From Latrodectus hesperus (lineage: Eukaryota; Arthropoda; Arachnida; Araneae; Theridiidae), in assembly GCA_037975125.1 (NCBI GenBank), contig CM075853.1:29754795-29818794 (forward strand): a stretch of 64,000 nucleotides of DNA, written 5' to 3'. The notes beneath the pieces were generated by a model, which saw only the letters and a list, made by a program, of their open reading frames with translations, was not told the origin of the DNA and did no database searches. Position 1 is the first letter of the stretch. Each line of letters opens with the position of its first letter. Shown one piece after another: positions 32,901-44,667 of the stretch. A program made the translations under genes and the position numbers.

Positions 32901-35900
32901 AATAATACTATTCTAAGTCGAACTGAAAAACTTCTGAGATCAATACTTAAGAAAATATTTAAATATTTTGTATCTAATTTTCTTTTGTTAAAGATTTAAA
33001 ATAATGGAGCATTAATTTTTTTAAAATCTAAAATCTTACTCAGCATTTCACTGTTTCACGCTGTTTTATTTCAATCAACTCTATTCTTATTCATATATTT
33101 TTTAATTTTTTGTATTTTAGGTTCGTTTTAAAAATTACAAAATCCAGAATTTAGTTGCTACCTGTGATGTCAAATTTCCTATTCGAATTGAAGACATGTA
33201 TTCCACAAGTTTTCAGTTCTGCAGGTAATTTAAATCTTAATATATAATTTGACTAAAATCAATCTATTAATGTATTGATATATTGCCTATAATTGTATGA
33301 AATGTTCATCACATTTTAATAAATTTTATTCTTTGAATGTATTGAATGCAATGGAAAATTATGGCAAGGTATTTAATATCTGTAGTAGTTCATTTCAATA
33401 TATTTTAATTTCACTGTTGCATGACTTAATTATGATATTAAATTTATCTTTCTTAATAATATAGTATATGTTTTTTGTAATTGCTTTGCTTTTGTGTGAA
33501 GCAGCAATGTTTTAATATTCAATTCCATCTCTTACAACTAGCATGTACTTCAACATTATCAGCAAAAAATTTAATCTATCAACAAAATTAAATTTTATTA
33601 TATTATGTTACTATTATTCATAAATTAACATTGATTTATTTATATGTATTGGGTATTGATTTTTTTATATAGTTTTCCATTTCCTTTGTAAATTAAGTAA
33701 TTTCCTGTAAATAATCTGCAGTAGTATATTATTTACAAAACTTTCTTTTTTAGTTTAAAAAAAAGTCGGATAATCAGCGACAATTTTTTTTGGTTAAAAG
33801 TCGAGAATATTTACCACTGATTAATATGGTGTCATGCAAAAAATAATATAATAAATTGTGCAGTAAAAACATTTCATTGGAAACAGTTCATCGCAAAATA
33901 TGATAAACTGAAAAGAAAACAGATCAATCATTAAGACTGATCATTTATAAGAGATTAAAGTGCAACTTATCAATTTTTAGTTTTTAATAACTTTTAAAAC
34001 AAGGTTAGACATATTTTAAAAATAAATATATTTGTTTCATTAATAATTGAAATAAATGAATATTATAAATTTTTTCTTTTGTACGGGGCATGGTTTTTCG
34101 CCTTATATTAACAAATTTGTTGCCATTCCATTTGCCTTATCTATGATTTTTAGCTTAAAATCTGATGCTCAGCTTATATGGTTTCGCTTCCATACAACAA
34201 TATGTGGCTCAAGTAAATTGAATATTTTCAGAATAAAATAGCTCTAGACCAATATAAAATGACAATAGCAACTATAATATCCTTCCAAGGAACTAAATTT
34301 GTTCTTGGACAAAACTGAACTTGCTGAAATAAGTCTGCTGGGCTGTGTTACTGTCTGTTATTTATGTTATAAAACAAAAAACAGCATTTCCTTCATAATT
34401 TTATTGTAGGCTTTTCTGATGAATGTTTTTCATCAGATTATCTGCAGCGCTTTATAATAGACATACGAAATTGTGAACTTTTTTTATACATAACCTGCAA
34501 ATCATATACAGGAAAATATGGTAATCGATCTTAATTTTTCAGTGACAATGATATTTAAGTAAATGGAATTTAATGGTTATAAAAATAAACAAAACCTTCT
34601 AAACATTTTTTTTTTTAAATTCAGTCATGAATTTTGTCTTATAAACCCCCATGAGCAACAAACAAACCAAATCAGTCATGAACTCTATATCAAGTTTAAA
34701 TTACTTTATTCAAATGAATTAATATCCTTATTTATTTAGTTTTGTTAATCTATCTTACTTAGAAAAGACATAGTTTTATAGAAAATAGCTGTAAAATTTC
34801 AAAATAGTATTCCATTCAGAATTATTTTCTCAGATACTAAATATTTTTACAAAATAATTTATAAAGTGTAAATGATAATATAAATTATTCATTCATTGTA
34901 AGTAATTATTCTTTATTAGGTTTCAATAAAATAGTTGTATATTATGATGCAAATTTTGAAAAATGTACTATTAGTCAGTAGATTATGAAGATATTTTATG
35001 ATGACTATTTTTCTTTTCCAATTCTCTATATGTAAGCTTTAAATAAATGTCATAATTTTAATTAGTTAATATATTAAAAATATTTGCTTCATAATATACT
35101 TTTGTTATAGATATGAACCAGAACTCTTTCCTGGATTAATTTACAGAATGGTGCAGCCTAGGGTTGTGATACTTATTTTTGTTTCCGGTAAAATTGTTTT
35201 GACAGGTAATTGTAATTCATTCTTACTTTCACTAAAATATTTTTTAAATTCAAATATACTAGATAATAAAGCAAGCAATAACATGGAATCAGTTGTGTAC
35301 TTATAATACCACTAGACTTGAATGGTTGTAATATGTTCTTTTGAATGTTCCTGGGTTTGTTCGTTTGAATGTTTCTAAGTATTTTATCACTATAAAAGAT
35401 CCTTCTCTCGAACTGGTTTAATGTTTACTATACTGATGATGGTGAGTGATTCATAACTTTGGTAGATTATGGAATGATAAAGTTCATTTCTGTCTGAATG
35501 GCATAAAAATGTAATAAGTGACATTTTTTTCTAAAAAGTAAATACATTTAACTTAAAATCTGTCATATAGCTCAAGACCTTTTATGTTTATTTTCATATC
35601 CTCAGCCATTATTGATTCATTTAAGTGGACAAGTATACTTTGTAGTCTTCTAATTTCTAACCTTTTGATATAATATCTTTTTTGTATTATTGCTCTTTTA
35701 AGTGTGAGTAATTGAAACTAAAGTTTTTATGCTAGACTAGGCACCTTATATCTGTACCTGTATAATGCTTACTGTGATAAAATTTACAATTATTATGTTT
35801 TTCTTGTTTTCTATTTTAATCATCAATTCTAATTTTTCTCAGGTTCTTTTGTGTACTTGATCATCTAGTTTAACCTTTTTCATTTGTTCAATTATTTAAA

Positions 35901-38900
35901 GAGTTGCACTTATAAATGCATTTTAGAGCTAATATAGCTGAGAGAGAGTTAAAAAATGAAATTTCAAAATATTTCCTCCAGATCATTTTTTTATGCTTCC
36001 AAATTCACTGTGCTTCAATTGCAATTTTTGGAACAAACTTGTAGAAAACTGAACTGAATCTAATGTTATAATTTCAGTAATAAATTAGTGCATCTTGTTA
36101 TTTTTATTTTCTTTAAATTTGATGTTACTAAGCTTTTTGCATATTTATTCTTTTGTTGCTTTTTTCTAAATTGTATCTCGCGTGCTATTGCAGTAAATTT
36201 TATTATGATTTAATTTTTCATTCTTGAAATAACTATTTTACTTAATCTGCTAGTTAAATACTCTGTTTAATTTTTCTCCTATGTATAATTTTTTTTTAAG
36301 AAATTAAATTGTATACTTTTAATGCATAAATACGAAGTTGCTTGATATTTTTGCTCAGCAAATTTTGCATCAAAAAAGTCTTAAACATGTACTGTAATTT
36401 TGTTTGCATTGTTTATATTATTTATATATATTAAATTTTAACTAAATTGAAGTAATAGAATAGTTCTTTTGTTGTATATAACCTATTTAATACAGTCCTA
36501 AATTTATGAATACTCCCTAATTTTAGCCATACACAAGTTCATTCAACCCTTGGAATTCGAAAAAAAAATTTAAGGGCCTTGAAACTCCCATAATTGTCAC
36601 CTTGAAAGGGATGAACTACTCCTGGTGTTTTAACTTATTATGATGCATTTAGTTTTTATTAGAAAATATTATAATTTTTTTGAAAAACATTTTGTCCAAA
36701 AACAAAATTGAGTATTAACTTTTAATGCTACCAGTAGTTGGTGGTCTGATCATTATTAGATTGCTATTGTGCAGTCATAACTTGACTAAAATAAAGATCC
36801 AGTTCAGTCACAATGGCTTCATGATGATCCAGTCCAGTCAGGACCAAATGTAGTATTTAGATTTATGTATGAAATAATCAATCAATAAAGTTGTCCTTTA
36901 GCACAATCAGGCTGGTAAATTTAATTTTCTATTTCTGCTTTCTTTATATTTATAAAATTCATTGAATATTAATATTTAAATAAAATAGCTTTCATTATCT
37001 TCCTTGGTGAAAATTGTGTATTTCAATGAATCAGGATAAATTTGATTGTTTATCAAAAAGGCTGATTTTATATAAGGTGAACAGCATTCAAATATTGTAA
37101 ATGTTGGAAGCTGCAAGTGCTGTTTACACACTATTTAAAGACTCACATACTTGTAGGAATGACTGATAACCTTAGGTCAAGTATGAAAATTTTTTTGTAA
37201 ACATCTATGTTCAGAACAAAAATAGTGTCATCAATGACAAAACATTAATCAACAGGTTGTTAGAAGTGTTATATCTTTAAACATATAAGTCATTTGTAGA
37301 AAATAAAAAATTTCCTAATTATGGTACCAAAACTTTTGATATTGTGCAGTACTGTACAGAAGTTGTTCTTTTTTTCTGTTAAATGCAATTATTTAGGCTT
37401 TGGAAGTGGAACTTTTTTTTGACACTTTTTCAAATTAACAAAACAATCTTGATTTATTGCAGAAGATTTTTATGCATTATTGAGAAAAAATAGAAATTTT
37501 TTAAAAATCTTTGCTATCTGTTTCTTCATTTAAACTTATTGACATAACAAATAAAGACAATCATAAAGATATTAGTCAAATAGATGTTGAACTTCTTGCT
37601 TAAAAAACCCTGAAAATAGTACAATGAGAAAAAAGTTAATAGGAAAATGTTCTTTACAATATTCAGTGGCATGAAACATTCCATATTTATATTTTCAAAC
37701 TCCGATGTGTAATGAATCTAGTGATTTAAATAAAGTTCCGAAACTTCTTTTGTATTTGTCTAAAATAAATGCCTAAGAACGCAATTCTGTTTTAAAAGAA
37801 TTTTATAAATTTGTAGAAGAGTTTAAATCATTACAACCGAATATAAGGTGGATTGTGTTGATAAAAAATTTGATTCCTATTAAAGATACTTTTTATTTTT
37901 TAGCTTCTTCTCAATTAGACAAAATTATTACTATTTATGAAAAGTAGTTCATTTGCTTTTACTACTCTCATGATCAAGCATCCAATAAACCTGAGTTCTG
38001 TGAGCAAAAATTTGATGGTAGAAAATTTAAATAAACAATCAATTGTAACTAAGTGCATAATTTTTGACCACATCTGCACAGCTTCCAACTCTATTGATTT
38101 TATTGGGAAGCTCCTAATTTTTCATCATTTCTCCCATTTCCCAATAATGTATGAGAATCTACTAATTTTTGGCAATTTCAGTGAAAAACTTAAAAACAGC
38201 CAAAATTTTCCCGGAAAAAAGTCTGTTGAGTTGTTTTAGGAGCTTAAATAGCTAACAGATGATGCACTAATATTTATATATATAATCTTTAATCTTCTGA
38301 GTTGAGTTTTGAGTCCACCTTGGGAGGATGATGCTGTAAACTCTAGGTCGTCGAGTATCCTACAAGTTAAGTTATATAATTAACATTCAGAGCAGACACC
38401 AGGTGCCTGTTTACATAAGCAGTTCAATTAGGAGGAATATTACCAGTTATTAGTAATTTAATTAGGAAAGTATTTCTGACAAACAAAATAATTGTCACTA
38501 AATTAAATTTATTTAGTAATGTATTTTATGTAATTTTATAAGTTTAATAGTTATAAACTGCACTAGTATAGTAAAAGTTGCCCTATAAAATATAAATCTT
38601 AGGACAAAAACGATGTTTATTTTTCTTACATGTAATATATTCTTTTATCTTTCATAGTTCCTTTATATGGTTGATGAATATTTTATTAAAAATTTAAGAT
38701 TAACGCTAAATATTTTTAACATAAATCATTCTCAGAATATATAATCTAAAGAGTAAAATTGTCTTTTTGCTGTATTACCATTTTACTGTAAACTGTAGTA
38801 GTTATTCTGTTTAAGTAAAAACTGTAGTAGAAAAATTCTGTTTCAAGTAAAAATGCTGCTAGAGCTGTCTCCTGATTTTTTCCCTCAAAATCAGTAGAAT

Positions 38901-40995
38901 CTACTGATATTGTTTCCTCCAAAGTTGGCTGGTATGCATCTGAAATATAGGAGCTGTCAACAGTATAATAATTAGCAAAGACCTATTTAGTTTTGCAGAT
39001 GATGAAAGGTAAAAGTGTAAATTAAAAAAAGTTGATTACAGAGGAAAAGCAAAAAGCACTTCTTAAAATTGATGAACTGAAAATGAAAAAGAAGCATTTG
39101 GAAGATGATATAGATGCACTTTAAAAATCTATAATAGACTATGCTGAGGAACCTGAAAAAACTGAAAAATTAACATTAATTGCAAAATCAAAAACTTGTC
39201 ACTGGGGTGCTTTAGAGAAGCAACAGTTATTACTCAGTATTAATAATTAATTGTAAGTGAAAACTTTTGAAGTTGAAAGTTAGCATTTTTTTAACAGTAA
39301 TATTGTGTATGTATAAATTACCTACAAATGTAAAAATCTAATGAATGATTAAAAGAAAAAGTCTAGAATATTATGTGAAATTGTATAGTTTTAAGAGTTT
39401 GAAAGTAAACATAAAAAATTTTTTAGAATTTCTTTTATTAAATAATATTTGGGGAAAAAGTCATCTCTTGAACACTTACTTAAGTCATCTCTTTAACACA
39501 AATGTTTTTATTTTGTTTTCAATATGTATATATTTATTTGAAAAGAGGTTGTTATTCACACCTTGAAATACTCAATAAATTAATAGATAAAAATCTAATA
39601 ACGTTTAAAAACTTTAAAATTTGTATTTTATATAATATATAATTCAATAGTGTAAAGAACATCGATTATTTAAATAATAAATTTCTGTTATAGCAGTAAA
39701 TTCATTAAAAACTTTGAAATAATCATTAAATATGATTCTAACTTAAATAAAAAATACTTGTATTAATTCTAAAAATTATTTATTTCTATTATTTACAAAT
39801 ATAATTGAAATATGTTACTTATATATATTTATATGCATATTTATTTAAAAACAATTTGTAAAATATAAAGAATTATTTAGCATGAATCTCGATACCTCCT
39901 GAAATTTGATTCTTGGAAATCAATGCAAACCATGCCACACTGAAAAGTCAATTCCTATCCTAAAAATTCTAGCGCCAGCAAATTCCTGAGTCCTTTTTTG
40001 TAATTTGAAAACTCTGTAGTATCCTTGATTTGAGATACCTTCATACAAAATAGTAGAACAGCTTCCAATCAAGTTAAAGCTACACAAATTAAAAAAATTT
40101 CCTTAAATAAACGGCTTTTTGTAAATTATTTTTACCTTAAACTTATTGCCTTTCAACTGCTGACTGCTTCTACAGTATGTAAATCAAAAAATTCCATGTG
40201 TGTAATATAATGTAAATATATTTTAACTTTTTATCCTCTTCAAAATAATTAAAATTTTATGTGACTGAAAAACATTTGAAATTTGCAGTCTAGTCTTAAA
40301 TTTTTGATTTTATTTGTAGATTTTGTTTAATTTCCTTTCTATTTTATTATGTTGCATAGCTGAATGTAATTTTGTTTAAATTGCATGGTATACATTTGAA
40401 TTATTTTTATAATTGGTCAAAATTAGCTAATGTGCAATCATGAAATTTTTCAACATTTGTTAAATCTTAATATTCTACTGTGATTAAATATCAAGCCACT
40501 TCATAATTTTTTATAACTGCTATTGTTTCTCATGAAAAAATGTATTCCGATTTTTAAAATGTTAATTACATTAATAAATATTTTATTCATGCAATGCTGT
40601 TTTCATTAAGAAACAGGTTTCTTAACAGATTACAGCTCTTAATGTTTTAAATATCTTGTTTGACATTTGTTAACTTTTCAGTGGATATTATTTTCTGGCA
40701 TTTGTCAAAATAAAATTTTCAAATATTTTAAGTAAAATACATGTGAATATTATTTATTATTTTTATTTTTTATCTTGGAATTAAAATTTATATTTAATAA
40801 AATTTTTTAATTGCTTGGATTAAAATTTTTTAGTTTATTAAAAAATTTTATAAACTAAAATAAAAAAAATTATATTTATTGATAATTAAGTGCTTAAAGT
40901 ACTTTTTTTATATTTTAGGAGCAAAAAGCAGACAGGAATTAAAGGAATCCTTTGAAAATATTTATCCACTTTTAAAAACTTATCGAAAGTTATAG
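23920..40995 (+). CDS. TATA-box-binding protein, divergent (probable TBP paralogue / TRF-like)
   Basis: General transcription factor that binds and bends core promoter DNA in the nucleus. Seven exons: 23920-23991, 24091-24218, 25846-26025, 27936-27999, 33121-33224, 35111-35205, 40919-40995. All junctions are GT-AG and in phase, giving 239 residues. Residues 1-57 are a short acidic then Pro/Ser/Val-rich N-terminus without a Gln tract. The saddle core runs from SGIIP (~58) to the end as two repeats. Kept: the DNA-kinking Phe98, Phe115, Phe189, Phe206 (spacing 17/74/17 as in yeast TBP), Asn68 and Asn158 in the minor groove, Lys137-Tyr138 (TFIIA contact), and Glu185/Glu187/Leu188 in [13 protein letters not shown] (TFIIB contact). 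Lys/Arg pattern RKYAR and CDVKFPIR are intact. Compared from memory with human TBP, roughly two thirds of core residues match, low for an animal TBP; for example [13 protein letters not shown] replaces the usual LEGL..H..FSS. TRF2/TLP is unlikely because it lacks these Phe residues. Whether it is the only TBP cannot be seen here. Confidence 0.93.
25575..25685 (+). mobile_element. degenerate SINE copy in TBP intron 2
   Basis: GCATGGATGCTTGTAATAG, TTGGAATTCACC and CAATTAGCCCTTATATG follow in the same order and spacing as GCATGAATGTTTGTAGTGG, TCGGAATCCAC and CTAATTAGCCCTCGTGTG in the fresh SINE at 31,464-31,642. The tRNA head is not recognisable. A second remnant, the tRNA head only (GCCGGCTGAATGGTTAG), lies at about 28,660-28,705 in intron 4. 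Confidence 0.55.
30213..31088 (-). mobile_element. internally deleted mariner-type element, 876 bp, in TBP intron 4
   Basis: The left end AGGGGTGATCAAATGAAAAG and the right end, read inward, AGGGGTGATCAAATGAATAG are inverted repeats that continue with GTATGAAA(T/C)GAC, about 33 bp in all. TA flanks both sides (30211-30212 and 31089-31090). The length is well below a full mariner (about 1.3 kb). The transposase is represented only by a C-terminal part next to the left end and unalignable sequence beyond it, so this is a deleted, nonautonomous copy. Confidence 0.87.
30346..30582 (-). pseudogene. mariner transposase C-terminal fragment
   Basis: The minus strand encodes [18 protein letters not shown], later [17 protein letters not shown], then [20 protein letters not shown], and ends WVSSRQQEF and a stop. 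This matches the C-terminal part of a mariner transposase. The second catalytic Asp (HDNA) and third Asp (CDFH) have 34 residues between them (DD34D). The N-terminal DNA-binding domain and the first catalytic Asp are absent. Confidence 0.82.
31239..31269. repeat. perfect 14-bp hairpin, 3-nt loop
   Basis: AAGTACTTGCAGTT, loop ATC, then AACTGCAAGTACTT. It lies in TBP intron 4 between the mariner relic and the SINE. No downstream T tract or gene end suggests a terminator role. Confidence 0.8.
31464..31642 (+). mobile_element. tRNA-derived SINE with 15-bp target-site duplication
   Basis: The head contains an A-box-like TGGCAGCCGAATGG and a B-box GGGTTCGAATCTC, so a pol III promoter is present. 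A body follows that includes GGAATCCAC and CTAATTAGCCCTCGTGTG, and a (CAAA)n-like 3' tail. Identical direct repeats AACCAGAAATATTTC flank it at 31449-31463 and 31643-31657. The intact duplication indicates a fairly recent insertion into TBP intron 4. An open frame through it (31284-31595) is not a gene. Confidence 0.9.
34632..34671 (+). mobile_element. extremely 5'-truncated SINE (40 bp) with 11-bp target-site duplication
   Basis: TCAGTCATGAA occurs at 34621-34631 and again at 34672-34682. The 40 bp between ends in GAGCAACAAACAAACCAAA, which matches the 3' end (GAGCGACAAACAAACTAAACC) of the SINE at 31,464. This is an aborted reverse-transcription product in TBP intron 5. Confidence 0.75.
37790..39250 (+). 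pseudogene. degenerate protein-coding remnant in TBP intron 6, possibly from a transposon
   Basis: Several broken plus-strand frames lie in sequence. At about 37,795-37,947, [18 protein letters not shown] ends at a stop. At 37,937-38,239 there is [17 protein letters not shown] and later [18 protein letters not shown]. At 39,033-39,250 there is a charged coiled-coil stretch [20 protein letters not shown], a stop at 39,121, then [18 protein letters not shown] to a final TAA. Together they look like one decayed ORF whose end is a coiled coil, similar in style to multicopy transposon-derived proteins in animal genomes. The family was not identified. It is unlikely to be part of TBP. Confidence 0.4.
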
Positions 40996-41245
40996 TCAAT
41001 AATACATTTTGTGTAAATGTAAATATGTAAATATATATCAGAATATATATTTATTGTATTAAGTTTTCATACCAATCCTTTATATTTTTGTATGAAGTTG
41101 CTGCTTCTAACATCATTTCAATTCATTTGTATAGTTTAAATTTCTATCTAAATTTGTATTTACTATAGAATACTGATTTGAGTTTTTGTTAAGTGTAAAA
41201 TAGAAAAGAGTTTTGTTACATATTAGTAAACAAATGCTATGTAAA

Positions 41246-41251
41246 AATAAA
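41246..41251 (+). other. poly(A) signal AATAAA for the TBP-like gene
   Basis: The first canonical AATAAA after the TBP-like stop codon, 251 nt downstream, followed within 30 nt by a T-rich stretch (GATTTAAATATTGTTTGTG). It would give a 3' UTR of about 270 nt. Confidence 0.5.
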
Positions 41252-43204
41252 TAACTTTGATTTAAATATTGTTTGTGATTTTCATCCTTATTTTAACAAT
41301 GTTTACATTACAGAAATGTCAATGCTTTGTAAAATTTAATCTGAAATATTTTTTTTTTAAAAAAATTGTATTATCAATATTAGAATGTATATTCTTAATA
41401 TCAAAGAAATAATGTATTGAACAATTTAATTGTAATTTTTAAGTGGAAAATTTTTCAAATCTAAAATTAAGATTTTTTTTTTTTACAATATGAAATCAGG
41501 AAAAAGAAATTAATGTTGAAATTCAGATTACTAATTCTTAAATCCACTTTACCGAACTTGTGGTTGAATGTTCAACACTTAAATTTTCTATTCTGTTGAT
41601 CATGAACTTCCAATAGTTCACAAATATTTTTATGCTTCGGAAATCCTCTATAGGCCCTAAACAAATTATTTTGATGTACAAAAATTTGTAAACCAAGAGA
41701 CCAAATTTAAAATCGTTAATTAAAAAAATTACTTGAGAAGCCCATTAACTTAAAGATACCACTTAACAAGATTATTAATTTAAATTTGGTTTTTTGATTT
41801 TGCATGGTAAACTCATAATTTTTTAAATATTCTACTTGGTAAACTATGTATTTAAATCAAAACTTATTTTATTGCCATGAATGTAAATTTAACTATAATA
41901 TACTAATTTAATTCAATTGCAATGAACAGGATGTGTAACTTGGGTTTCAGATGAAAATTTGAATTCGGGTTGGTGTACATTTTATCTATTAAAATATTAA
42001 ATATCAATATGTGTATCATTTACTATTAATTTCTAAACAATAATAGATGATTATTTGCAAGATATATTGTTATTTTGCAGTTGGTGTATTTAAATGCAAT
42101 GATGTATCAATAATGTTCATGAGGTAATCTATTTATAAAGTTTGATTTTTGCAGTATTTTCCCTTTCAATATATTTCTTAGAGAGAATGATGACAAATTT
42201 AAATCAGTATTGTACAACATTTTTGTAACATAAAATTTGTAAAACTTATTTTTAAAAATCTACAATGTGCAAAGGTGGATGAATATTTGGAAATATTTAG
42301 CTTATATATATAAAAAATCTTGAAGTACCATCATATTCAACTGCATGTTAATGCGTAATTTATTTTCAAAATTACAATCAAATTTATTTTACTTGTTTTG
42401 AAGTAATTATTGATTAAATAAAACTAATTATGTTGACATTAAAATTCTATATTTAAAACAATCTTATCCAGATCTGATAGCATTTTAAAACTAACAAATT
42501 TGTGTGTGGTAACTTCAACATATATTCCTTAAAATAAATACATGATTTTGTTGGTGCTTAAATTGCACCTACTAGTAATGAATTTAATCCTGCCAACACA
42601 AGGCATTTCTTGACTACATTCAAGTAAAATTATGTCACTTAAGCTGCTACACACCAATAGGAAGAATATTAGGTCATACAAATATTCAATGCATATTGCG
42701 GACTGGATTTGTGATTTTGGTACATTGTTCCATAACAATATAGCACTAAATAACTTATTCATTGTTTCTGATACAAAAACTTATTTAACTAAATCTTTCT
42801 TATAGACAATTGCACAAACTTCACTCTGAAAATATTCAGGGAGGGGAGAAGCAATTTATAAAACATTCTTCAAAATTAGTTTCGAACTGCATGGAAAATG
42901 AGAAGTATTTATGAAGAACATATTGTGTATTAAACGAGGATTTATATAATTTTTCTTAATTGAAAACGAGTAAAATTAGTTCAGCAGAAAATTTTCATGT
43001 CAACTTCATTTTAATGTTTTCTTAAAGATTAAAAATTAAAATTCGCTGTGCGAAAATTTTTTAAATTATAAGTGTAAAAACATATAGTTGACATTTCATT
43101 CAAAAACATTTTAAGCATTTATTTTCAGATGACGGTTTATATCTCATTTTTTTAAAATAAAAAAACAATACACTGACAAAATATCTTCAAATCAATGTAA
43201 ATTA
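41252..43204. other. AT-rich intergenic region
   Basis: No exon, RNA gene or repeat with recognisable family was found. Only short AT-rich open frames are present. Confidence 0.5.
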
Positions 43205-43345
43205 GTCGTAGATATTCGATTGGCGATAGCTCGAAAGAACGAGCAGGCTAAGAGAACAATTCAATCGGATGTGGATAAAAAACACTTGAACATAACTTGC
43301 CATGTGTGGTTGCACATTATCCTGTTAAAATGTGGTTGAAGGCAA
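43205..43345 (-). pseudogene. Tc1-like transposase fragment
   Basis: On the minus strand, CAGGATAATGTGCAACCACA encodes QDNVQPH, followed by MASYVQVFF. This is the second catalytic Asp block (QQDNARPH) of Tc1-type transposases. A damaged continuation corresponds to the SPDL..IE region. No ends were found. It is separate from the other Tc1 copies in the window and directly abuts a LINE fragment. Confidence 0.5.
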
Positions 43346-43379
43346 GCATTGAAATTAGAGGACCACGAGCTATAGTACC

Positions 43380-43800
43380 TCAAATGTGGAACTGGTAGAT
43401 GAGAACCAGTATACTCCCATGTACATAGTCCTGGATTGGGAATATTATCTGACAGCCGTAGTTCAATTCAGCATCTCAAAAACTGGGTGTATTTGAGATA
43501 AAACCCTCACCATCTATCATACAAAAAGTAAATTTGGTTTTTTTCCTATAGTTTGTATATCATACAAAAAGTTCATCTTTCATCACGATTACATTTTCGA
43601 TGGTTCTCATCCCATGTCGATATTTACAAAAATATATTGATTGACACTCTAGCCAGGGAGGCCTTAGAGCATCCTGTCGCTTCCATCTTAGTGCTTACAT
43701 ATTTAGAATTATTCTCGAGGCAAAAGACCAAAAATAAGGAAAAATGGTTAATACCTCAGCGTCATAAGTGGCATAAAAACAAAAAAACCTGAAGGTAAAC
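43380..43800 (+). pseudogene. LINE RNase H domain fragment, decayed
   Basis: At 43,440-43,490 the plus strand reads ILSDSRSSIQHLKNW, the RNase H Asp block. After a gap with a short duplicated CATACAAAAAG, the frame from 43,574 reads HLSSRLHFRWFSSHVDIY, then DTLAREALEHP, LTYLELFSRQKTKNKEKW and LIPQRHKW. The order and spacing match the C-terminal RNase H of Jockey-like ORF2 (DSRSAIQ, W.PSHV.I.GNE..D.LA). The copy is truncated on both sides and interrupted. It seems to belong to a different subfamily from the fragment at 20.46 kb. Confidence 0.68.
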
Positions 43801-44595
43801 AGCAGATAGGGAGAATCTGGCTGAAACAATAGGTTTCTTCTTTGCTGTATTGCTAGCAAGAAGTGACATCACCTCAACATATCTTGGTCTGAACTAGGAG
43901 AAGATCCATAATTCTCCAGTTCTTGTATCGGATTCCATTAAAGTCAACGGTTTCATTGAACAGGTGGGATATTAAAAAAACAATGTTTCTTTTTTAAAAA
44001 AGTGACTTAGTTTGAAGATATTCATCCAAAATTGAATATTTATCTTTTGAATTACATCCAAAAGTTCATTTCCTGCTGTAAAGTAATAAGTTTGCTGGTC
44101 AATAACATGAGTCATTGATTCTTTCTTAGCTTGTAACATTTTCAGGAAATAAATTCCAAACTAAAATTCTACACTTCTCTCTATCCCTAATATTCATATT
44201 TTAAAGTTATACCAAACAATATTGTTCTGCTATAAAGTTTAAAAAAAATTTTAAATTCGAAAAATACGTGGGTGTTGTCCAAAATATGATTTAGTAGGTC
44301 CTGGTCGTAATCTAAATCAAAAGATTAATGTAATATTGTTATAAGTACTACGTTTGAAATTGCAAAAGTTAAATAATAAGTCACAAATATGAGGTTTGCT
44401 GAAATATATTTTAAAAACTTAAAAATATAAATATGTAATATTTAGATGTATAGTGCTGCCATCTTCTGAGGAATGTTTGAATTATTTAAAAGACTTGTGT
44501 GTTTCGCTCTATTAATTACTTCTAAATTTGAAAAATGTTGCAAAGTTGTCTTAAGTATTGATTTTTTTAAATTTATTTGAGAGATTCCTCTGCAA

Positions 44596-44667
44596 GCCGT
44601 GATTGTATAGTGGTTAGTGCATTGCGTTGTGGCCTCAATAACTCAGGTTCGAATCCTGGTCTCGGCA
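44596..44667 (+). tRNA. tRNA-His(GTG)-like gene, probably a pseudogene
   Basis: The 72-nt sequence starts GCCGTGATTGTATAGTGG and ends GGTTCGAATCCTGGTCTCGGCA. It aligns end to end with animal tRNA-His, with anticodon loop TTGTGGC (anticodon GTG). Defects: one T-T mismatch in the acceptor stem (GCCGTGA/TCTCGGC), one C-T mismatch in the anticodon stem (TTGCG/CTCAA), and a T-G pair in the T stem. A boxes and B boxes are good. There is no tight T-run terminator directly after it. It may be a decayed tRNA or the head of a tRNA-His-derived SINE. Confidence 0.55.

Noticed and set aside
23920..40995. TRF2/TLP identity for the TBP-like gene
   Set aside because: TRF2/TLP proteins lack the TATA-intercalating Phe residues, and all four are kept here.
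43553..43792. Independent small gene on the plus strand
   Set aside because: Its translation matches a LINE RNase H domain (FSSHVDIY, DTLARE), continuing the relic that starts near 43,380.
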